The notes: generated from the sequence alone by a model not told the origin. 9,142 nt of DNA from an uncultured Dorea sp. (GCA_948844705.1 CAQNVT010000224.1:1-9142); one strand, 5' to 3'. Counted from the stretch's first letter, positions 1 through 6,753 are shown. Program-made: numbers and translations.

Positions 1-44
1 CACCGAGATCTACACTCTTTCCCTACACGACGCTCTTCCGATCT
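1..44 (+). other. Illumina TruSeq universal (P5) adapter remnant
   Basis: These bases match the 3' 44 bases of the Illumina TruSeq universal adapter, ending in the familiar CTCTTCCGATCT, and insert sequence starts directly after. The reverse complement is what a read 2 shows when it runs through a short insert, so untrimmed read-through at a contig end is the simplest explanation. It is not organismal DNA and should be trimmed. It also implies that base 1 is an assembly end and that the bases next to it are poorly supported. Confidence 0.98.
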
Positions 45-53
45 TAAGTAAAA

Positions 54-1067
54 TTAGTTAAACAAATCGGCGGTTTTAAATCCTCTGGCGGCGGTTTGTT
101 CTCCGACCGTGTCGTTAAAGGAAAAGACGGCGCCGGCAGGGAGAATGACGCCGTCGCATTTTTCCGCGGCCAGCTTTATGTTTGTGACACAGTTGGGAGT
201 CCCGGAAACCTTTGTCGTACAGGTGCTTAAGGTATCCCGGAACATATTTTTCTTTAAGTCTGCGGCAGTTACCTCCGGCTCAGTATAGATAAGAGGAATA
301 TAAGTCTCTATTCCGTCTTTTGCCTGATTCAGCGCAGCTTCTGCCTCTTTTTTATCAAAATCAATTCCTGGCATATCGTCTATGACAGAATAGTTCTTCT
401 CCGGATCCAGAGTAGCGTTTGCGGCTTCCTTATGAACCTCATTGTAAATCGTTTCCAAATCGGCGTCTGCAGCCGGAATCATAGGACAGGGAATTACATT
501 TTCAGGAGTTCCGGTGCGAAAAGCCGTAATAATATCTTCGATAAGCTTATCCTTATCGATTTTTTCTTCGGCAGCGCCGGCATGAAGGAAAAGACTGCCG
601 TCCCGGAGCTCATAAGCCTTTCTGATGTAGGTGTCTATATCGGGAAAGCCGCTTTCAGAGAGCGCCTGAAGGAGCCGGTCCGTATCTGCGTTAACCGGAG
701 GAGCGTCAGGAGAATTTCCGGTGAGAAAAGCATCCAGCCAGAAAGCACCTCTTAAAAAGAAGCTGACGTTGCTTTTTGTCAGTGCATTCTTTGCGGCTGC
801 TTTATAATCTGTTTTTATTGCATCACCTGTTGCTATAGTGTAGTTGTTTCCGTCCAGTGAGATCGTGAGGCTGTCCGTATGCCGGCCTCCGTTTTCTTTT
901 TCCAGCGCACTTACGGCTTCATCCAGAGTCATGCCGCTGATGTCGACATCGTTGACAGTTGTTTTCGGCAGCATGCGGTCCGTGCCGGCAAGAAAACACA
1001 GGGCTATGTAGCCTCCGGAAAAAAGCAGGATAAATCCGATGATGATATATGTAAAAAAGTGTTTCAT
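54..1067 (-). CDS. VanW-domain envelope protein, C-terminally truncated at contig end
   Basis: Probable membrane-anchored, extracytoplasmic protein of the YoaR/VanW type. VanW-domain proteins are common in Firmicutes, their biochemical role is unsettled, and the domain alone does not mean vancomycin resistance. Residues 1-3 are followed by one hydrophobic segment (about 4-27), giving a type II anchor or uncleaved signal. Residues about 40-265 fit a tandem of the putative peptidoglycan-binding domain that usually precedes VanW. The VanW domain begins near 275, with NIKLAAEKCDG at 296-306, GAVFSFND at 312-319 and VGEQTAARGFKTA at 321-333. It stops at residue 337, after roughly half its usual length, before the expected GGGICQVS-type core. 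The stop (54-56) lies 10 bases from the adapter, so truncation is more likely an assembly artefact than a true short gene. The ATG start has a GAGGAAA ribosome site just upstream and a good promoter at 1109-1137. Residue numbers are from this start. Confidence 0.85.
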   Translation of the reverse strand: MKHFFTYIIIGFILLFSGGYIALCFLAGTDRMLPKTTVNDVDISGMTLDEAVSALEKENGGRHTDSLTISLDGNNYTIATGDAIKTDYKAAAKNALTKSNVSFFLRGAFWLDAFLTGNSPDAPPVNADTDRLLQALSESGFPDIDTYIRKAYELRDGSLFLHAGAAEEKIDKDKLIEDIITAFRTGTPENVIPCPMIPAADADLETIYNEVHKEAANATLDPEKNYSVIDDMPGIDFDKKEAEAALNQAKDGIETYIPLIYTEPEVTAADLKKNMFRDTLSTCTTKVSGTPNCVTNIKLAAEKCDGVILPAGAVFSFNDTVGEQTAARGFKTADLFN

Positions 1068-1108
1068 AAGATTTCCTCGTTTCTGTAATAAAAATGTAAT
1101 ATGGTATT

Positions 1109-1137
1109 ATTATCTATGATATGGCCTAAAATAGCAA
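1109..1137 (-). promoter_or_regulatory. Sigma-A-like promoter for the VanW-type gene
   Basis: On the minus strand, TTGCTA (1137-1132) is followed after 17 bases by GATAAT (1114-1109). This is close to the TTGACA/TATAAT consensus at ideal spacing. Transcription would start near 1102, leaving a leader of about 35 bases before the ATG at 1067. It is divergent from the promoter at 1172-1200. Motif match only. Confidence 0.6.
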
Positions 1138-1171
1138 GTATATTTGCCTCATCATTTCAGATTCCTCTTTG

Positions 1172-1200
1172 TTGCAAAATGGCGGTAAAAATGCTATAAT
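1172..1200 (+). promoter_or_regulatory. Extended -10 sigma-A promoter for the AlbA_2 gene
   Basis: TTGCAA (1172-1177), a 17-base spacer and a perfect TATAAT (1195-1200) preceded by TGC make a strong extended -10 promoter. Predicted initiation near 1207 leaves a leader of only 20-30 bases. The TAA inside the -10 box is also the in-frame stop that limits how far the downstream reading frame can extend, so the promoter and ribosome site together support a genuinely short N-terminus. Confidence 0.7.
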
Positions 1201-1220
1201 ATTTTGACAATCTTTTTGAG

Positions 1221-1227
1221 AGAAAGG
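1221..1227 (+). promoter_or_regulatory. Ribosome binding site that favours an alternative GTG at 1236
   Basis: AGAAAGG is complementary to the very 3' end of typical Firmicutes 16S rRNA. It overlaps the GTG at 1227 but sits 8 bases before the in-frame GTG at 1236. Spacing therefore favours 1236, which would shorten the protein by three residues and begin it at ENWLKSV. There is no ATG in frame nearby. Confidence 0.5.
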
Positions 1228-2621
1228 TGAAAGATGTGGAAAACTGGCTGAAAAGCGTGAGCGCATTTGCCAATGGTACAGGCGGTGTACTTGTGTTCGG
1301 AGAAACGGCTGACGGGACAGTAGCCGGAGTTAAGGATATGGAGACTGCCTCTGAGATCATCAGGGTTAAAATTGAAGAATACATCATACCGCTGCCGGAG
1401 GTGGAGCTGAAGGTCCAGAAAGCAGAGAACGGCCGGAGGATGCTGCTTTTAGAGGTGGCGGCAGGTCAGGAGACTCCTTATTATTATATAGGTGAGGATA
1501 CGGCGGAGGCATATGTCCGTGCGGAAAAGGCAAGTGTCCCGGCAGGGCCGCAGGAGCTGAAAAGGCTGATACTAAAAGGGCGGCATATATCCTATGACAC
1601 ACAGATTACCGGATATGATGCAAAGAACTGTACATTTGAAGATTTCAGCGTGGCCTACCAGGAATGGACCGGGAATCTGATGGATGACAGGCGGTTTGAG
1701 TCCTTTGGAATGATAAAAGGGGGAAAGCTTACCGCTGCGGGGCTCCTTTTTGCAGATAATCCGCCTACAGGGCATTCCCATATTTCCTGCCACAGGTGGG
1801 CGCAAACGAGGGATAAAAGAAGTGGAGAGCTTTTGGACAGTGAGGAACATACGGGAGGGTTGATTCATCTTCTCAATAAAGGAATATGGTTTATAAAAAG
1901 GAATATGAAGGTACTGTGGGCAGAGGAAGAGGGCAGAAAGAGGGAGCTTGCGGACTATCGTGACAGAAGCATGTTTGAGGCATTGATAAATGCATTTGCG
2001 CACAGGGATTATTTTGTGGGCGGAAGCGGAATCAGAATCGATATGTATGAGGACTGCCTTATTATATGCTCTCCCGGGGGAATGCCGGATGGGAGCAGTA
2101 TTCAGGACAAAAAGACGGAAATGATTCTGCCGGTGAGAAGAAATCCGGTTCTGGCGGATATTTTTTGTCAGATCGGATATATGAGGCTTTCGGGCACAGG
2201 GATTTCGGAGATAGAGAAGGACTGCGGGGAGTTCTTTTCGGATAAAGGGCAGTTTACGGTGATCTTAAAGAATTTGAACTATAAAAATGAGAATGCCGGA
2301 GACGACAGCGACGGCAATAGAAGCGGCGGTAATGCCGATGAAAATGCTGTTGGTGATTGTGGCGGTAATACAGGTAATGACCGTGACGGTAATACAGGCA
2401 ACGGCCATGGCGGTGATACGGGCGGAATAATGTTGAATGAAAATGAGAGGAAGGTGCTGGCGATTCTTATAAAGGAGCCGGCAATCTCTACAGATAATAT
2501 CAGTCAGCAGAGCAGGATTGCGAAGCGTACGGTTGAGAGGATCCTGCAGACGCTGAAAAAGAAGGGCGCCGTTGTCCGCGAGGGCTCCAGAAGAAGCGGA
2601 AGCTGGAGGGTGCTTATGTAA
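1227..2621 (+). CDS. AlbA_2 (Schlafen-type) / GHKL-like ATPase / winged-helix putative regulator
   Basis: Putative cytoplasmic DNA- or RNA-binding regulator; substrate and targets are unknown. Residues about 5-115 fit the AlbA_2 domain, with WLKSVSAFANGTGG at 7-20 and VLVFGETADGTVAGV at 21-35. Residues about 240-345 fit the GHKL-like ATP-binding region usually paired with it, with MFEALINAFAHRDY at 249-262, IICSPGGMPDG at 279-289 and RLSGTGISEIEKDCG at 320-334. Residues 354-400 are a low-complexity Gly/Asn/Asp linker. Residues 401-464 look like a winged helix (NERKVLAIL, then IAKRTVERILQTLKKKGAV). The start is GTG; the ribosome site fits GTG 1236 slightly better than 1227. Either start omits the first strand and E-F-K-like motif that usually open AlbA_2. 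The gene has its own promoter, runs divergently from the VanW-type gene, and has no clear terminator before pyrH, so read-through is possible. Family assignment is confident; any regulatory role is inference. Confidence 0.88.
   Translation: MKDVENWLKSVSAFANGTGGVLVFGETADGTVAGVKDMETASEIIRVKIEEYIIPLPEVELKVQKAENGRRMLLLEVAAGQETPYYYIGEDTAEAYVRAEKASVPAGPQELKRLILKGRHISYDTQITGYDAKNCTFEDFSVAYQEWTGNLMDDRRFESFGMIKGGKLTAAGLLFADNPPTGHSHISCHRWAQTRDKRSGELLDSEEHTGGLIHLLNKGIWFIKRNMKVLWAEEEGRKRELADYRDRSMFEALINAFAHRDYFVGGSGIRIDMYEDCLIICSPGGMPDGSSIQDKKTEMILPVRRNPVLADIFCQIGYMRLSGTGISEIEKDCGEFFSDKGQFTVILKNLNYKNENAGDDSDGNRSGGNADENAVGDCGGNTGNDRDGNTGNGHGGDTGGIMLNENERKVLAILIKEPAISTDNISQQSRIAKRTVERILQTLKKKGAVVREGSRRSGSWRVLM
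2361..2432 (+). repeat. Three 24-bp tandem repeats in the interdomain linker
   Basis: Units are 2361-2384, 2385-2408 and a more diverged 2409-2432. The first two share a CGGTAATACAGG core. Each unit is exactly eight codons, giving GGNTGNDR, DGNTGNGH and GGDTGGIM. Related GGN/GDN-rich sequence extends upstream to about 2286. A period divisible by three keeps the frame open if unit number changes, so linker length could vary between strains. Confidence 0.8.
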
Positions 2622-2654
2622 CTAAAAGAGAGCTCCAAATAAATTTAATCAATA

Positions 2655-2674
2655 TCCCATATTCCATTTTGGGA
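2655..2674. repeat. TCCCA-N10-TGGGA dyad upstream of pyrH
   Basis: Five-base arms (2655-2659 and 2670-2674) flank ten bases that include the weak -35 position of the pyrH promoter. No T-run follows, so it does not look like a terminator for the upstream gene. It may be an operator, or chance. Confidence 0.35.
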
Positions 2675-2677
2675 GAG

Positions 2678-2700
2678 CCTGTGTTATACTTTATTACAGG
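2678..2700. promoter_or_regulatory. CCTGT-N13-ACAGG dyad bracketing the pyrH -10 box
   Basis: Arms at 2678-2682 and 2696-2700 enclose the extended -10 element, and the right arm falls at the expected transcription start. This is where a repressor would block initiation. The arms are only five bases, so chance occurrence is possible. No known regulator is assigned. Confidence 0.35.
2682..2690 (+). promoter_or_regulatory. Extended -10 promoter for the pyrH operon
   Basis: TGT followed by TATACT (2685-2690) makes an extended -10 element. The -35 position 17 bases upstream (TTCCAT, 2662-2667) is poor, as extended -10 promoters tolerate. Initiation would fall near 2697, about 20 bases before the pyrH ATG. 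Motif match only. It implies pyrH is transcribed independently of the AlbA_2 gene. Confidence 0.55.
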
Positions 2701-2716
2701 TGTGCGAAGGAGTAAA

Positions 2717-3418
2717 ATGAAGATGAAAAGAGTATTGTTAAAGCTCAGCGGGGAGGCTCTCGCGGGTGATAAAAAGACAGGATTTGACGAGGCTACCTGT
2801 ATGGGTGTTGCAAAGCAGGTAAAGGAGCTTGCGGACAGCGGTATTCAGGTGGCGGTCGTTACCGGCGGCGGAAATTTCTGGAGAGGCAGGGCGAGTGAGA
2901 CGATCGACCGTGTGAAGGCTGACCAGATCGGGATGCTTGCGACCGTGATGAACTGCATTTATGTGTCCGATATTTTCCGTTATGCGGGAATGAAGACGGA
3001 GGTCTTTACACCCTTTGTCTGTGGCGCATTTACAACGTTGTTTTCCAAGGACAAGGCGCTTAAGGCTCTTGAGGAGGGGAAGGTCATCTTTTTTGCAGGA
3101 GGAACGGGCCATCCGTATTTTTCCACAGATACAGGCGCGGTGCTCCGGGCGATTGAGATTGAGGCAGATGCCATGCTTCTGGCCAAAGCGATCGACGGAA
3201 TCTATGACAGTGATCCGAAGGTAAATCCCGGGGCAAAAAAGTATGATGAGATATCGGTTCAGGAGATTATTGACAGGAAGCTTCAGGCGGTTGACCTTAC
3301 GGCATCCATCATGTGTCTGGAAAACAAGATGCCGATGCTGGTATTCGGCCTGAACGAAAAGAACAGTATCGTGGAGACGATGACAGGAAAATTTACAGGA
3401 ACAAAGGTGACTGTATAA
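2717..3418 (+). CDS. pyrH: UMP kinase (uridylate kinase)
   Basis: Cytoplasmic enzyme that phosphorylates UMP to UDP with ATP, a required step of pyrimidine nucleotide synthesis. In bacteria it is a hexamer of the amino-acid-kinase fold, typically activated by GTP and inhibited by UTP. Visible motifs are KLSGEAL (9-15), GGGNFWRG (50-57), DQIGMLATVMN (69-79, UMP side), GGTGHPYFSTDT (128-139) and DGIYDSDP (160-167). The length of 233 residues is normal. The frame stays open upstream to 2669, but I chose ATG 2717. It gives the usual short N-terminus before KRVLLKLSGE, has AAGGAG at 2707-2712, and lies downstream of the predicted transcription start. ATG 2723 is a possible alternative. First gene of the operon; frr follows after 18 bases. 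Confidence 0.97.
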   Translation: MKMKRVLLKLSGEALAGDKKTGFDEATCMGVAKQVKELADSGIQVAVVTGGGNFWRGRASETIDRVKADQIGMLATVMNCIYVSDIFRYAGMKTEVFTPFVCGAFTTLFSKDKALKALEEGKVIFFAGGTGHPYFSTDTGAVLRAIEIEADAMLLAKAIDGIYDSDPKVNPGAKKYDEISVQEIIDRKLQAVDLTASIMCLENKMPMLVFGLNEKNSIVETMTGKFTGTKVTV

Positions 3419-3436
3419 ATAAGGAGGAGACATGTT

Positions 3437-3988
3437 ATGAACGAAAAACTGAAGGTATATGATAACAAGATGCAAAAGACGCTGGCGAATCTGGCGGATG
3501 AGCTTGGGACGATCCGTGCCGGACGGGCAAATCCGAATGTCCTTAACAGGATCATGGTGGACTATTACGGCACGCCGACTCCGATCCAGCAGGTTGCGAA
3601 TGTGGCGGTGCCGGAGCCGCGTATGATTCAGATTCAGCCATGGGAGAAAAATATGCTTAAGGTAATAGAGAAGGCAATTCAGGTTTCTGATCTTGGAATC
3701 AATCCTACGAACGACGGTTCCTGTATCCGTCTCGTATTTCCGGAGCTTACAGAGGAGCGGAGAAAAGAGCTTGTAAAGGATGTTAAGAAGAAAGGAGAGG
3801 CGGCCAAGGTTGCTGTCCGCAATATCCGCCGCGACGGAAATGACTCCTTTAAAAAGCTTAAGGGCTCCGACATATCAGAGGATGAGATCAAGGATATGGG
3901 CGAGGAGCTGCAGAAGCTGACAGACAAGTATGTCAAGGAAATTGATAAGACGGTAGAAACGAAGTCAAAGGAAGTAATGACTGTTTAA
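3437..3988 (+). CDS. frr: Ribosome recycling factor
   Basis: Acts with elongation factor G to split post-termination ribosomes so the subunits can be reused. The length of 183 residues is standard for the family. Recognisable signatures are [11 protein letters not shown] (23-33), which starts the hinge between the helical domain I and beta domain II, then [37 protein letters not shown] and [18 protein letters not shown], followed by a C-terminal helix. The ATG has a very strong AAGGAGG nine bases upstream. Its pairing with pyrH is conserved across most bacteria. The gap to uppS (65 bases) is the longest inside the operon and holds a strong hairpin. Confidence 0.98.
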   Translation: MNEKLKVYDNKMQKTLANLADELGTIRAGRANPNVLNRIMVDYYGTPTPIQQVANVAVPEPRMIQIQPWEKNMLKVIEKAIQVSDLGINPTNDGSCIRLVFPELTEERRKELVKDVKKKGEAAKVAVRNIRRDGNDSFKKLKGSDISEDEIKDMGEELQKLTDKYVKEIDKTVETKSKEVMTV

Positions 3989-4003
3989 TTATAAGGCGAA
4001 TAG

Positions 4004-4031
4004 TAGGGGCATGCCGGAAAGCATGCTCCTA
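4004..4031 (+). terminator. Intercistronic hairpin between frr and uppS (attenuator-like)
   Basis: An 11-bp stem (4004-4014 with 4021-4031, one G-U pair) closes on the six-base loop CGGAAA. Two further pairs including a wobble could extend it. It is followed only by TTTACAAAA, so the U-tract is weak and full termination is unlikely. It could cause partial attenuation, or protect the 3' end of a pyrH-frr transcript after processing. Coordinates and pairing are read directly; function is inferred. Confidence 0.55.
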
Positions 4032-4053
4032 TTTACAAAAAGGAGCTGCGATT

Positions 4054-4770
4054 ATGAACATACCACAGCATGTTGCGATTATTTTGGATGGAAACGGGCG
4101 ATGGGCGAAGTCTAAGGGAATGCCGCGTAATTACGGACATGCGCAGGGAAGTAAAAATGTAGAGCGCATTTGTGAGGATGCATACAGGATGGGGATCAAG
4201 TACCTGACTGTATATGCATTTTCCACGGAGAACTGGAGCCGTCCTGCAGATGAGGTAGAAGCGCTTATGAAGCTTCTTCGGAATTATATGAAAACCTGCC
4301 TGAAAACGGCGGCAAAAAATGATATGAAGATCCGTGTGATCGGAGATACGTCAAGGCTTGATGAAGATATCAGAAGCAGAATCGGGGAGCTTGAGGAGGC
4401 GACGAAGAATAACGGAGGGCTTAACTTCCAGATCGCCATTAACTATGGAAGCCGGGACGAGATCGTACGGGCGGCAAGGCATCTGGCTGAGGATGTGTTA
4501 AAGGGAAAGATTTCTCCTTCAGAGATCGACGAATCATGTATAGAAGGGTATCTTGATACACATGATATACCGGACCCGGATCTTCTGATCCGGACAAGCG
4601 GAGAGCAGAGGCTTTCGAATTATCTGCTGTGGCAGCTTGCGTATACAGAGTTTTACTTTACGGAGGTTCTGTGGCCGGATTTCACAAAGGAAGAGCTTCA
4701 GAGGGCGGTCGAGTATTATAATGCAAGAGACAGACGTTTCGGGGGAGTGAAGGAGGAACAAAATGTTTAA
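4054..4770 (+). CDS. uppS: Isoprenyl transferase (undecaprenyl diphosphate synthase)
   Basis: Cis-prenyltransferase that adds isopentenyl diphosphate units to farnesyl diphosphate to make undecaprenyl diphosphate, precursor of the lipid carrier for peptidoglycan and other wall polymers. Family motifs are in order: LDGNGRWAK (11-19, catalytic Asp12), YAFSTENW (54-61), IGD (96-98), IAINYGSRDEI (128-137) and the pyrophosphate-binding region from DPDLLIRTSGEQRLSNYLLW (174-193), with Arg180, Arg186 and Ser188, then the conserved Glu199. The length of 238 residues is normal. The start has AGGAG eight bases upstream. Its last eight bases overlap cdsA (ATGTTTAA), suggesting translational coupling. 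The dxr gene downstream belongs to the pathway that supplies its substrates. Confidence 0.97.
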   Translation: MNIPQHVAIILDGNGRWAKSKGMPRNYGHAQGSKNVERICEDAYRMGIKYLTVYAFSTENWSRPADEVEALMKLLRNYMKTCLKTAAKNDMKIRVIGDTSRLDEDIRSRIGELEEATKNNGGLNFQIAINYGSRDEIVRAARHLAEDVLKGKISPSEIDESCIEGYLDTHDIPDPDLLIRTSGEQRLSNYLLWQLAYTEFYFTEVLWPDFTKEELQRAVEYYNARDRRFGGVKEEQNV

Positions 4771-5566
4771 GACGAGATTAATAAGCGGAATTGTGCTGGT
4801 GATCGCGCTGATCGCAACGGTAGGTTACGGCGGTTATCTGCTGCTCTTTGTACTGGCGGTTTTGAGTCTGATCGGTCTTAATGAGCTGTATAAGGTTGTG
4901 GACGTCGGCGGCAGCCTTGGCGTTGTGGGGTATTTTGCCGCCATCGAATATTATGTATTGATACTTATAGAGAAAACCGAATATGTCATGCCGCTTACAA
5001 TTTTATTTCTTGTAGTTGTGATGGGGGCATATGTGTTTACCTTCCCGGCCTTTCGTGCGGAACAGGTGATGACGGTGTTTTTCGGTTTTTTTTATGTGGC
5101 CGTAATGCTTTCCTATGTATATCAGACGAGAGTGTTTCCGGACGGAAACATTATCGTATGGCTCATTTTCCTGAGCTCATGGGGATGTGATACCTGTGCA
5201 TATTGTGTGGGCGTGCTGATCGGAAAGCATAAGATGGCGCCGAAGCTCAGTCCGAAAAAATCCGTAGAGGGCGGTATTGGCGGTATTGCGGGCGCTGCGC
5301 TTTTAGGTGTGATATTTGCTTTTGCCATGAATCATTTTGCAAATGCTTCTGCAAATCCTCTCCACTATGCGGTTATCTGCGGCGTCGGCGGGGCGATTTC
5401 TCAGGTGGGAGATCTGGCGGCATCCGCGATTAAGAGAAATCATGACATTAAGGATTACGGTAAGCTGATTCCGGGGCACGGAGGAGTTCTTGACCGGTTT
5501 GACAGTGTGATATTTACGGCGCCGGTTATTTTTTATCTGGCATCCTTCCTTGCAGGAAGTATGTAG
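4763..5566 (+). CDS. cdsA: Phosphatidate cytidylyltransferase (CDP-diacylglycerol synthase)
   Basis: Integral membrane enzyme that converts phosphatidic acid and CTP to CDP-diacylglycerol, the branch point of phospholipid synthesis. At 267 residues it has several hydrophobic segments, for example about 7-36, 53-70, 76-95, 102-118, 129-141, 171-190, 203-218 and 248-265. The C-terminal family signature is intact: SAIKRNHDIKDYG (221-233) followed by LIPGHGGVLDRFD (235-247). The earlier conserved block runs from the WGCDTCAYCVG at 140-150 to KLSPKKSVEGGIGG at 161-174. The start overlaps uppS by eight bases and has AGGAGG six bases upstream. A 36-base gap separates it from dxr. Confidence 0.96.
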   Translation: MFKTRLISGIVLVIALIATVGYGGYLLLFVLAVLSLIGLNELYKVVDVGGSLGVVGYFAAIEYYVLILIEKTEYVMPLTILFLVVVMGAYVFTFPAFRAEQVMTVFFGFFYVAVMLSYVYQTRVFPDGNIIVWLIFLSSWGCDTCAYCVGVLIGKHKMAPKLSPKKSVEGGIGGIAGAALLGVIFAFAMNHFANASANPLHYAVICGVGGAISQVGDLAASAIKRNHDIKDYGKLIPGHGGVLDRFDSVIFTAPVIFYLASFLAGSM

Positions 5567-5602
5567 AACGATTTGCGGGCATAGACTATAAGTGAGGGAA
5601 TT

Positions 5603-6745
5603 ATGAAGAAAATAGCGATATTGGGCTCTACAGGGTCGATTGGGACACAGACTCTGGAGGTGGTCAGGGAAAATAAGGATATAGAGGTACTGGCTCTTTC
5701 GGCGGGAAGTAATATCACGCTTCTGGAAAAACAGATCCGCGAATTCCGACCGAGGCTTGCAGCGGTCTGGGACGAGGAAAAAGCAAAGGAGCTTCGTCTG
5801 ATGACGGCTGATCTTGATGTGAAAGTAGCCACGGGTATGGACGGATTGGTACGCACGGCGGTTATGGAGGGAACGGAGATTCTGGTGACGGCGATCGTGG
5901 GAATGATCGGTATCCGTCCGACGATTGAGGCGATCCGGGCAGGGAAGGATATTGCGTTAGCCAACAAGGAAACGCTGGTGACGGCAGGTCATATCATCAT
6001 GCCGCTTGCCAGAGAAAGGGATGTGTCGATCCTTCCGGTAGACAGTGAGCACAGTGCGATTTTTCAGTCCCTGCAGGGAAATGAAAGAAAGGCGGTCAGG
6101 AAGATTCTCTTAACCGCATCGGGAGGACCTTTCCGGGGTAAAAAGCAGGAAGATCTTCTTAATATCCGCGTGGAGGATGCCCTGCGGCATCCTAACTGGT
6201 CTATGGGACAGAAAATTACGATAGACTCTTCCACAATGGTAAATAAGGGGCTGGAGGTTATCGAGGCAAAATGGCTGTTTGACGTGGAGGTTGATCAGAT
6301 CCAGGTAGTGGTCCAGCCGCAGAGCATCATCCATTCGATGGTGGAGTATGAGGACGGGGCGGTTATGGCACAGCTCGGCACACCGGATATGAAGCTTCCG
6401 ATTCAATATGCCCTGTACTATCCGCAGAGAAGGTACCTGCCGGGAGAGAGGCTCGATTTCTGGAGGCTCGGGAGGCTTGATTTTGAAGAGCCGGATATGG
6501 ATACCTTTTATGCCCTGTCGCTTGCGTATGAGGCGGGAAGAGCAGGGGGGACTCTTCCTACGGTGTTTAACGCGGCGAATGAGCTGGCGGTAAGGAAGTT
6601 TTTGAACCGGGAGATTAAATATCTTGAAATTACGGAAATTATAGAAGACTGTATGAGAGCACATACGAATATAATGAATCCGACGCTTGAAGAGATTCTT
6701 GAGACAGAGACTAAGGTCTATGAGCGTATTGAGAGCAGGAGGTAG
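5603..6745 (+). CDS. dxr: 1-deoxy-D-xylulose 5-phosphate reductoisomerase
   Basis: Catalyses the NADPH-dependent rearrangement and reduction of 1-deoxy-D-xylulose 5-phosphate to 2-C-methyl-D-erythritol 4-phosphate, the committed step of the MEP isoprenoid pathway. The nucleotide-binding GSTGSIG is at 8-14, ANKE at 120-123, and the metal-binding PVDSEHSA at 145-152 (Asp147, Glu149). TASGGPF is at 171-177, and the flexible-loop HPNWSMGQKI is at 196-205. NKGLEVIEA (214-222) carries the third metal ligand Glu218, and PTVFNAANE is at 319-327. All catalytic elements and the 380-residue length are normal. A GAGGGA ribosome site precedes the ATG. The stop codon lies within the rseP ribosome site, so the two are probably coupled. 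By pathway it feeds the isoprenoid supply used by UppS. Confidence 0.98.
   Translation: MKKIAILGSTGSIGTQTLEVVRENKDIEVLALSAGSNITLLEKQIREFRPRLAAVWDEEKAKELRLMTADLDVKVATGMDGLVRTAVMEGTEILVTAIVGMIGIRPTIEAIRAGKDIALANKETLVTAGHIIMPLARERDVSILPVDSEHSAIFQSLQGNERKAVRKILLTASGGPFRGKKQEDLLNIRVEDALRHPNWSMGQKITIDSSTMVNKGLEVIEAKWLFDVEVDQIQVVVQPQSIIHSMVEYEDGAVMAQLGTPDMKLPIQYALYYPQRRYLPGERLDFWRLGRLDFEEPDMDTFYALSLAYEAGRAGGTLPTVFNAANELAVRKFLNREIKYLEITEIIEDCMRAHTNIMNPTLEEILETETKVYERIESRR
6737..6743 (+). promoter_or_regulatory. AGGAGGT ribosome binding site setting the rseP TTG start
   Basis: A full-strength Shine-Dalgarno sequence straddles the end of dxr, its last base being the first base of the dxr stop. It sits ten bases before the TTG at 6754. 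No ATG or GTG is in frame nearby upstream of the HELGH motif, so this site identifies TTG as the start. Confidence 0.75.
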
Positions 6746-6753
6746 CAGTTAAT

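Noticed and set aside
54..1067. Vancomycin resistance gene
   Set aside because: VanW-type domains are widespread in susceptible Firmicutes, and no vanH, ligase or vanX gene is present in the window.
1179..1199. Mini frame MAVKML before the AlbA_2 gene as a leader peptide or frameshifted N-terminus
   Set aside because: It lies across the promoter, ends in the -10 box, lacks a ribosome site, and no single-base change joins it to a recognisable AlbA_2 N-terminus.
2361..2432. CRISPR array
   Set aside because: The repeats are contiguous 24-bp coding units with no spacers, inside an open reading frame.
2655..2674. Intrinsic terminator for the AlbA_2 gene
   Set aside because: The stem is only five pairs with a ten-base loop and no T-run follows.
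2669..2716. Sixteen-residue N-terminal extension of pyrH
   Set aside because: It would begin upstream of the predicted -10 box, lacks a ribosome site, and UMP kinases normally start a few residues before KRVLLKLSGE.
2738..3475. Long minus-strand open frame opposite pyrH
   Set aside because: It lies wholly over pyrH and the start of frr, both unmistakable. It has no ribosome site, and its Cys/His/Arg-rich composition is typical of a shadow frame.
5533..5967. Minus-strand open frame opposite the cdsA-dxr junction
   Set aside because: It overlaps two clearly real genes on the other strand and shows no family features or ribosome site.
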